Shown here: piece after piece, positions 15,916-20,899 of the stretch
Position numbering within the stretch: the stretch's first letter is position 1
Layout of the letters: the number at the start of each line of letters is the position of its first letter
Assembly: GCA_046046315.1 (NCBI GenBank)
Contig: JBJOKB010000086.1
Location: forward strand, 1 to 20,899
DNA length: 20,899 bases
From: ATZT02 sp046046315
GTDB taxonomy: Bacteria; Actinomycetota; Actinomycetes; S36-B12; UBA5976
Direction of reading: 5' to 3'
Position numbers and translations under genes: made by a program
The notes under the pieces: model-generated
Told to the model about the DNA's origin: nothing
Seen by the model: the letters and a program-made list of their open reading frames with translations, nothing else
The model's database searches: none

Positions 15916-16788
15916 TTAATTGACTTCGTCTGCTTCCCCAGTCTGTTTTGCAATGTAATCGGCGCCATAGGCACCTTTTGCAGGTTTTTGACGACGTGGT
16001 GGAACTGTCACGCCATCGGCCATTCTTCTGCTGTGAACTAAGAATCCGGTATGTCCACTCATGCGGTGTTTTGGTCGGACGGCTAATCCTTGAAGGTGCC
16101 ATTCTCTATATAAAGTTTCTGAAGCTGTGGCATCGGTCCATTTATTGGTTTCTTTAAGTGTCTCCACCAACTTAGACATTTGTGTTGTTGTTGCTAGGTA
16201 TGAAACAAAATGGCCACCTGGTTTCAAATGTTTATAAACCACTTCAACCATGTCCCAGGGATTCAATAGATCAAGAACAATACAGTCAAATCTTTCATCA
16301 CTTTCAAACTCTGAGACATCCGATAAAACTAATTTCCAATTTTTGGGAATGAAACCTAAATATTTTTCAACATTTTTACTTGCCACTTTGAGAAACTCTT
16401 CCCTTATCTCGCAAGAAGTTAATGAGCCAGTTTCACCAATTGTTCTTAAAATATGAAGTGTTAGTGACCCAGATCCAACTCCTGCTTCTAGAATCTTTGA
16501 GCCTGGTTTCATATCCCCTATTTCTACAATTTGCGCTGCATCTTTGGGATAAATAACTGCAGCTCCTCTAGGCATTCCAACTACAAAATCTTGAAGTGCA
16601 GGTGAAAAGATTGTGTAAAGCATTCCACTTGAGCTTGCTACAACACCTCCTTCACCAGCTTTAATAATTTCATCGTGATTAATAGAGCCGTGACTTGTAA
16701 AGAATTGCTTACCATTTTCGAGGGTAACGGTGTGAGATCGACCTTTTTGATCAGTTATGGTCACTAGTGAACCTGTTGAAATTGTCAT
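15916..16788 (-). CDS. trmI: tRNA (adenine-58-N1)-methyltransferase TrmI
   Basis: This 290-residue SAM-dependent enzyme methylates N1 of adenine 58 in the T-loop of tRNA. The N-terminal beta domain is followed by QDFVVGMPRGAAVIYPKDAAQIV (about 66-88), the SAM-binding motif EAGVGSGSLT (101-110) and the catalytic-type VLDLLNPWD with Asp173. It matches mycobacterial TrmI (Rv2118c, 280 residues), which also begins the mpa-dop-pup stretch and lies divergent from a RecB-family gene. It is the first gene of the operon, with 33 bases to mpa. A C-terminal tail rich in Lys, Ala and Glu varies between species. The ATG lacks a clear ribosome binding site; a possible -10 box lies 9 bases upstream. Confidence 0.95.
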   Translation of the reverse strand: MTISTGSLVTITDQKGRSHTVTLENGKQFFTSHGSINHDEIIKAGEGGVVASSSGMLYTIFSPALQDFVVGMPRGAAVIYPKDAAQIVEIGDMKPGSKILEAGVGSGSLTLHILRTIGETGSLTSCEIREEFLKVASKNVEKYLGFIPKNWKLVLSDVSEFESDERFDCIVLDLLNPWDMVEVVYKHLKPGGHFVSYLATTTQMSKLVETLKETNKWTDATASETLYREWHLQGLAVRPKHRMSGHTGFLVHSRRMADGVTVPPRRQKPAKGAYGADYIAKQTGEADEVN

Positions 16789-16797
16789 GTTAGTGAA

Positions 16798-16824
16798 AGT
16801 CTACGAATTTAGAGAATTTGTCAG
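16798..16824 (-). promoter_or_regulatory. Candidate promoter of the trmI-mpa-dop-pup-paf-helY operon
   Basis: On the minus strand, CTGACA (16819-16824) and TAGACT (16798-16803) are separated by 15 bases, and the -10 ends 9 bases before the trmI ATG. The spacer is short and the boxes are imperfect, so this is tentative. No other box of this quality is seen between trmI and the recB-like gene. No PafBC-type operator could be identified. Confidence 0.3.
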
Positions 16825-16834
16825 AGTTTGAGCC

Positions 16835-16840
16835 TAAGGT
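16835..16840 (+). promoter_or_regulatory. Candidate -10 box for a leaderless recB-like transcript
   Basis: TAAGGT is followed by six bases (TGACTC) and the ATG at 16847, the same spacing as the box before the prolidase. No Shine-Dalgarno is present upstream of the start, which fits leaderless translation. The assignment rests on spacing alone. Confidence 0.35.
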
Positions 16841-16846
16841 TGACTC

Positions 16847-17662
16847 ATGCCAGAAATCGAAATGCTCCAACTCTCCCCTTCTCGTATATCTGATTATCAA
16901 CAATGTCCAGCTTTATACAAATTCAGAGCAATTGACAAATTAGTTGAAAGACCTGGATTAGATGCCTTGCGAGGATCTTTGGTCCATTTAGTTCTCGAAA
17001 AAATTTTTAATAATGATGTATCGAAAAGAGATTTTGAAACAGCAACTTCAATTATTCAGAAATGTTGGGAAGAATTAATTACAGCAGAGCCAGAATTAGT
17101 CTGTGCACTAGATGAAAATATTGATTTTCCATTAAATGAAAACATAGAGGTCTCAATAGATAGAATAAATCTTCTTTTTGAAGAAGTAAAAATCTTGTTG
17201 GCAAACTATTACTCGCTTGAGGATCCTTCAAAGATTCAGCCTAAATCTACCGAGGAGTTAATTGAGTTTGATTTAAGTTCAGAGATTAAAATTAAAGGAT
17301 ATGTTGACAGAATTGATCAATCATCCCAAGGATGGTTAAGAATAAACGACTACAAAACTGGAAAAAGTCCCAAAGAGAATTTCAGTTCTAAGGCGATGTT
17401 TCAACTAAAATTCTATGCTCTTATTATTTTTAAATCTACTAAACAAATTCCAAAAATGTTGCGCTTAATTTATTTGAAAGACTCTCAAATACTTACATAT
17501 GAACCAACAGAATTAGACTTGGATTTCACCTTAAAAAAAGTTGAATCTATAGCTGATCAAATTAAGAAGTCTAAAGAAAATAACGATTGGCCAACTAATA
17601 TTTCAAAACTTTGTGATTATTGCTATTTCAAATCTATTTGTCCTGCCTTTGGAAATACTTAA
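16847..17662 (+). CDS. RecB-family PD-(D/E)XK nuclease with probable Fe-S cluster
   Basis: This 271-residue protein belongs to the RecB/Cas4/AddB nuclease group and corresponds to mycobacterial Rv2119. It begins LSPSRISDYQQCP, has the LRGSLVHLVLE motif (His47), GYVDRID with metal-binding Asp154 and INDYKTGKSP with the Asp168-x-Lys170 core. Four cysteines, Cys20 and then Cys256, Cys259 and Cys265 (C-x2-C-x5-C), have the arrangement that binds a 4Fe-4S cluster in AddB and Cas4. All nuclease residues are intact, so a DNA exonuclease or flap-processing role is likely, but the natural substrate is unknown. It lacks a helicase domain. It diverges from trmI with 58 bases between, and ends in a shared TTAA (17659-17662) that gives TAA stops on both strands with the HAD gene. 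Confidence 0.88.
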   Translation: MPEIEMLQLSPSRISDYQQCPALYKFRAIDKLVERPGLDALRGSLVHLVLEKIFNNDVSKRDFETATSIIQKCWEELITAEPELVCALDENIDFPLNENIEVSIDRINLLFEEVKILLANYYSLEDPSKIQPKSTEELIEFDLSSEIKIKGYVDRIDQSSQGWLRINDYKTGKSPKENFSSKAMFQLKFYALIIFKSTKQIPKMLRLIYLKDSQILTYEPTELDLDFTLKKVESIADQIKKSKENNDWPTNISKLCDYCYFKSICPAFGNT

Positions 17663-18327
17663 ATTTCTTGCCATTCTTTAACTAATTCTTCATGAACCTG
17701 ACGTAGATCAGCAAGACTTACCCCCTTTAGTCCATTAAAAATTCTCATTCCACGTCTTGCATCTAGAAGTACTCGCTCAGGAACTGCAATAGTAGGCATT
17801 CCGGCGGCCAATGAACTTGAGATACCTGTATTTGAATCCTCAAAAACTAAACACTCCAAAGAATCAATTCCAAAACTTTTAGCTACATGAAGATAAGGGT
17901 CGGGATGTGGTTTTGTTCTTGTTAAGTCATCGGCAGTTATGACTAAGTCAAAATACTTTACTAATTTGGTGGATTTCAAGAGTGTTTCAGCCAAATATCG
18001 ATTGGAAGCTGTGACCAAAGCAATTTTTAATTCTTCTTTCTTTGCCTCTTCTAAAATTTCGATCCAACCAGGTTGTATTGAAGGAGGATTATTCGTAAAC
18101 GATTTATACATTTCATCGTTAATTTCTTTAAACATTTGTTCCGAATTTGATTTTGCTTTTGCAGCCATGTATTCGACAACAGCTTGTAGCGGTCCACCTA
18201 TGGCTTGGTTTTGATCATCTATGGTCCAAGTTGAACCGTGCTTCTCCATGACATCAATTTCCGCCTGCCACCATCTTGACTCTGTTTCAACTAAAGTTCC
18301 GTCCATATCAATTAACAGAGCGCGCAC
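17659..18327 (-). CDS. HAD-superfamily hydrolase (beta-phosphoglucomutase/phosphatase-like)
   Basis: This 222-residue protein shows all HAD motifs: LIDMDGTLVETE with nucleophile Asp7 and general acid Asp9, a helical cap (about 20-85), LVTASNRY for the phosphate-binding Ser/Thr, a Lys in TRTKPHPDPYL, and VFEDSNTGISSSLAAGM for the Mg-binding Asp pair. It should dephosphorylate a small sugar phosphate or similar metabolite; the substrate cannot be told. The frame is open upstream to GTG 18417, but the added 30 residues are unlike the family, while GTG 18327 has AGGAG seven bases upstream and starts right before the catalytic strand, so I choose 18327. It converges on the recB-like gene and diverges from the PAC2 gene. 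Confidence 0.85.
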   Translation of the reverse strand: MRALLIDMDGTLVETESRWWQAEIDVMEKHGSTWTIDDQNQAIGGPLQAVVEYMAAKAKSNSEQMFKEINDEMYKSFTNNPPSIQPGWIEILEEAKKEELKIALVTASNRYLAETLLKSTKLVKYFDLVITADDLTRTKPHPDPYLHVAKSFGIDSLECLVFEDSNTGISSSLAAGMPTIAVPERVLLDARRGMRIFNGLKGVSLADLRQVHEELVKEWQEI

Positions 18328-18334
18328 GAATAAT

Positions 18335-18339
18335 CTCCT
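18335..18339 (-). promoter_or_regulatory. Ribosome binding site that decides the HAD start
   Basis: AGGAG on the minus strand lies seven bases before GTG 18327, directly ahead of the residues RALLIDMDG. It favours this start over GTG 18417, which has no comparable site. Confidence 0.6.
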
Positions 18340-18406
18340 ATTTCGGACTTTGCCCAGCAAGTAAAAGCCGGATGTCTTGAAAAGTTTGGCTACCTGAGAG
18401 ACTACT

Positions 18407-18434
18407 TTGGATATCACAGATTTCGTCGCATAAT
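18407..18434 (+). promoter_or_regulatory. Candidate promoter of the PAC2 gene
   Basis: TTGGAT (18407-18412), a 16-base spacer and CATAAT (18429-18434) resemble a sigma-70-type promoter. Transcription would begin near 18441, leaving a very short leader made almost only of the AGGAGG at 18441-18446 before GTG 18450. Confidence 0.4.
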
Positions 18435-18449
18435 GCTCGCAGGAGGCAT

Positions 18450-19304
18450 GTGAATTTAGAGACCAAAACCATTAAGGGTTACTTAGCAAAGAACCCTGTG
18501 GCAATTTGTGCTTTCTTGGGTTGGAATGATGCAGGAGAAACCGCTTCAAGTGTCGTTGACCATTTAATTGAAGTTTGGGATGCAACTGAAATAGGAAGTT
18601 TAGATCCAGACAACTATTACGATTACCAGGTTGCAAGACCTAGAGTTCGTTTAACAGAGGATGGAAATCGAGTAATTGATTGGCCAACAACAAAAATATT
18701 CTTAGCTGAGCCACCCGGATCTCCCAATCCCATCTTGTTAGTGCAAGGCATTGAACCAAATATGAAATGGAGATCTTACGTAGCCGAATTATTAGATATT
18801 TTTGATGATTATGAAACATCTTTAGTAATTTCTTGTGGTGCTCTTTTAGCCGACGCCCCACACACGAGACCTGTTCCAGTTACAACGGTCGCGGCGACTA
18901 CAGAGTTAAGTGATGCTTTAGATTTTGAACCTTCTGCATATGAAGGTCCAACGGGCATTATCGGTGTCATTCAAGATGGTGCAATTGAACGAGACATTGC
19001 AAGTATTTCATTATGGGCAGCGATTCCACATTATGTTTCTTCTCCCCCAAATCCAAAAGGAACATTAGCGATAATTTCCAAGCTTGAAGATCTTCTAGAT
19101 ATATCAATTCCTCTAGATGATTTAGTTGATGAATCTAGGGCTTGGCAAGATGGTGTAGATGAATTAGCCGCTGAAGATGAAGAAATAAGTGACTATGTAA
19201 CACGACTTGAGTCATCTGTTGATGCATCAGATCTTCCAGAGGCAAGTGGTGAAGCAATTGCGCGTGAATTTGAAAGATACTTAAAAAGAAGAACTAAGGA
19301 CTAA
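18450..19304 (+). CDS. PAC2-family protein (proteasome assembly chaperone-like)
   Basis: This 284-residue protein belongs to the PAC2 family (CAFLGWNDAGETASSVVDHL quoted in part: FLGWNDAGETAS at about 22-33), named after a eukaryotic proteasome assembly chaperone. Actinobacterial members are common and conserved near the Pup genes (Rv2125 in M. tuberculosis), but their role has not, to my knowledge, been settled. The middle holds YEGPTGIIGVIQ and a proline-rich ISLWAAIPHYVSSPPNPKG, and the C-terminal third is strongly acidic and probably helical. The start is GTG 18450 with AGGAGG three bases upstream; an overlapping ATG at 18448 reads straight into TGA and is not used. Its presence beside a Pup locus without prcBA is notable. 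No enzymatic motif is seen. Confidence 0.85.
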   Translation: MNLETKTIKGYLAKNPVAICAFLGWNDAGETASSVVDHLIEVWDATEIGSLDPDNYYDYQVARPRVRLTEDGNRVIDWPTTKIFLAEPPGSPNPILLVQGIEPNMKWRSYVAELLDIFDDYETSLVISCGALLADAPHTRPVPVTTVAATTELSDALDFEPSAYEGPTGIIGVIQDGAIERDIASISLWAAIPHYVSSPPNPKGTLAIISKLEDLLDISIPLDDLVDESRAWQDGVDELAAEDEEISDYVTRLESSVDASDLPEASGEAIAREFERYLKRRTKD

Positions 19305-20892
19305 TTTTTTTGTAGTCTGCAATTTGTTTATTCGTTGATGAATCAAAATCTTGTTCGATTTCTTCCCTTAAATTCCTGAGAATGTTTAGCGCTGTTTTTT
19401 TTCCTAGCTCAACGCCCCATTGATCGAAAGAATTAATGTTTAAGAATAATCCTTGAATCATCACACTTGCTTCATAGAAACCAATTAGTTGCCCAAGGTA
19501 AAACGCATTTAGCTCAGGCAAAGACAAGATATTTGACGGTCTATTACCAGGCATTACCTTGTGGTTAATCAATTCTTGATCCGTGTTTTCATCAATTAGA
19601 TCTGATTTAGACTTCCCAAATGCTAAAACTGACGCTTGAGCCAAGGCGTTTGCAATCAAATTGTCTGCAAAATATCTGTCTTGGCCATTTTGATTTCTTA
19701 TTATGATGAAATCAACAGGAATAACTTGAGTACCTTGATGCAACATTTGAAAAAAAGAATGTTGTGAGTTAGTACCGGGTTCTCCAAAAACAACCGGACA
19801 TGTATTCAATTTGATTTTCTTACCATTTTTATCAACTGATTTGCCGTTGCTTTCCATCCAAAGTTGTTGAAGAAAGGCCGGAAATCTGGAAAGTCTACTT
19901 GAGTACGGAATTACGGCTAAAGAATTGAGATGTAAACCATTTAAATTCCATAAATTTATAGCAGCATGCAAAAATAGAGCGTTGTTTCTTAAATCCATTT
20001 CGACAAGATTTTCATCTATTTTTGAAGCACCTTTTTGAATGCTTTCAAATACCTCTGGTCCAAATGCAATTGAGATTGATAGTCCAACTGAACTCAAAAG
20101 CGAATAACGTCCCCCTACCCAATCCCAGAAAGGAAATATCAAATGTTTTGAAACCCCAAACTTCACACATGAATCAACATTCGTGCTTATCGCCACAAGA
20201 TGATTTGATAAATCTGAAGATGTTAAGGATTTTGACAACCACTTTTTAGCATATTCTGCATTTGTCATAGTTTCAATTGTTGTAAATGTTTTACTCGTAA
20301 TTATGACAATTGTGGTTTCTGGATTTAATTTGTTTAGAGTCTGTGATATTTCACTTTCGTCAATATTGGATACATAGTGACAGTGCACTTTCCCGTCGTG
20401 CACTGGTTCCATAGCTTTGTAAACCATAGCTGGTCCTAAATCGGATCCACCTATACCTATGTTTACAACATCAGTTATTAATTTTCCGGTGTTTCCTCGA
20501 TGTTCTCCAGATCTAATACGTCGTGCGAAATCATGAAAAGATTTTTGAATTTCATCAATTTCAGAAACACCTTTTATAAAAAGGTTTCTTAATTTTTTGG
20601 TGCGAAGCCATATATGCCCGACAGAACGCTTTTCTGTATTGTTGGCATGTGCCCCTTTTATTAGTTCTTCAACTTGCTTTTGAAGATCAATTTGATTGGC
20701 TAGTTCACAAAAATATTCAATAACCTTGTCATTTACGAGGGATTTACTAAAATCAAAATTAATGTCAGCGATATTCATATTAAATTCGTAACCACGGTTT
20801 GGATACTTTTTGAACAACTTATTCAAATCTAAATCGTCATTGTTTTTACTAATTTTTCGAATTTTTTTCCAATACGTATAATCCATATTCAT
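19294..20892 (-). CDS. pgi: Glucose-6-phosphate isomerase
   Basis: This 532-residue enzyme interconverts glucose 6-phosphate and fructose 6-phosphate in glycolysis and gluconeogenesis. It has two sugar isomerase (SIS) domains, with NIGIGGSDLGPAM near 144-156, ITSKTFTTIET near 198-208, the family signature WVGGRYSLLSSVG (258-270), WMESNGK with catalytic Glu347, GEPGTNSQHSF with His378 and FDQWGVELGK with Lys498. All active-site residues are present and the length is close to the usual 540-550. An in-frame TAA lies two codons before ATG 20892, so the gene is complete; ATG 20886 is an alternative start. Its stop (TAG, 19294-19296) overlaps the end of the convergent PAC2 gene by 11 bases. Any promoter lies beyond the window edge. 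Confidence 0.97.
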   Translation of the reverse strand: MNMDYTYWKKIRKISKNNDDLDLNKLFKKYPNRGYEFNMNIADINFDFSKSLVNDKVIEYFCELANQIDLQKQVEELIKGAHANNTEKRSVGHIWLRTKKLRNLFIKGVSEIDEIQKSFHDFARRIRSGEHRGNTGKLITDVVNIGIGGSDLGPAMVYKAMEPVHDGKVHCHYVSNIDESEISQTLNKLNPETTIVIITSKTFTTIETMTNAEYAKKWLSKSLTSSDLSNHLVAISTNVDSCVKFGVSKHLIFPFWDWVGGRYSLLSSVGLSISIAFGPEVFESIQKGASKIDENLVEMDLRNNALFLHAAINLWNLNGLHLNSLAVIPYSSRLSRFPAFLQQLWMESNGKSVDKNGKKIKLNTCPVVFGEPGTNSQHSFFQMLHQGTQVIPVDFIIIRNQNGQDRYFADNLIANALAQASVLAFGKSKSDLIDENTDQELINHKVMPGNRPSNILSLPELNAFYLGQLIGFYEASVMIQGLFLNINSFDQWGVELGKKTALNILRNLREEIEQDFDSSTNKQIADYKKISP

Positions 20893-20899
20893 GCTTTAA

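Noticed and set aside
18328..18417. N-terminal extension of the HAD phosphatase from GTG 18417 (about 30 residues).
   Set aside because: The extension is not family-like, and GTG 18327 has AGGAG at seven bases and starts directly before the catalytic strand.
18448..18453. ATG-TGA start-stop pair overlapping the PAC2 GTG start, as a possible regulatory minimal upstream ORF.
   Set aside because: AGGAGG ends one base before this ATG, too close to serve it, and nothing else suggests regulation; it is likely chance.

Overview
This is a densely packed, AT-rich window (roughly one-third G+C by eye) from an actinobacterium. The lineage call rests on a complete pupylation gene set (trmI, mpa/arc, dop, pup, pafA, pafB, pafC) followed by the Ski2-type helicase helY. 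The flanking order, a 5'-3' exonuclease convergent with helY and a prolidase divergent from it, matches what I recall of the mycobacterial Rv2089c-Rv2119 neighbourhood. Low G+C, overlapping stops and tiny intergenic gaps suggest a streamlined, probably aquatic actinobacterium of the Actinomarina or Nanopelagicales type; that placement is inference. I see no mobile elements, CRISPR, rRNA or tRNA, and no gene-free stretch above 300 bases.

Layout. 1-1460 (+): the C-terminal half of glycine dehydrogenase gcvP, cut by the window edge. 1525-4833 (-): prolidase-like M24 peptidase, then lnt (apolipoprotein N-acyltransferase) and ppm1 (polyprenol-phosphate mannosyltransferase). 4880-5782 (+): stand-alone 5'-3' exonuclease whose 3' end overlaps helY. 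16788 down to 5740 (-): a probable ten-gene operon trmI-mpa-dop-pup-pafA-pafB-pafC-dagK-helY (nine listed names plus no extra gene; i.e. nine genes), with pafA to helY joined by 1-4 nt start/stop overlaps. 16847-17662 (+): RecB-family nuclease with four cysteines fitting an Fe-S cluster. 17659-18327 (-): HAD phosphatase. 18450-19304 (+): PAC2-family protein. 19294-20892 (-): glucose-6-phosphate isomerase. The count of genes in the Pup operon is therefore nine, not ten.

How the genes work together. Dop deamidates the C-terminal Gln of Pup, PafA ligates Pup to lysines of target proteins, and Mpa/ARC captures pupylated proteins through its N-terminal coiled coil and unfolds them. PafB and PafC form a WYL-type activator of the DNA-damage response. 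The small pup gene (12518-12694, 58 codons, ending Gly-Gly-Gln) lies between dop and pafA.

The main point of interest is what is absent. The 20S proteasome genes prcB and prcA, which normally follow pup, are missing: only 23 bases separate the pup stop from the pafA start. Mpa also ends in Asn-Gln-Phe-Ile, not the Gly-Gln-Tyr-Leu tail that docks Mpa onto the 20S core. Together these suggest a pupylation system that either works without a proteasome, as in Corynebacterium, or uses a core particle encoded elsewhere with altered docking. tatA and tatC, usual between pafC and helY in mycobacteria, are also missing here.
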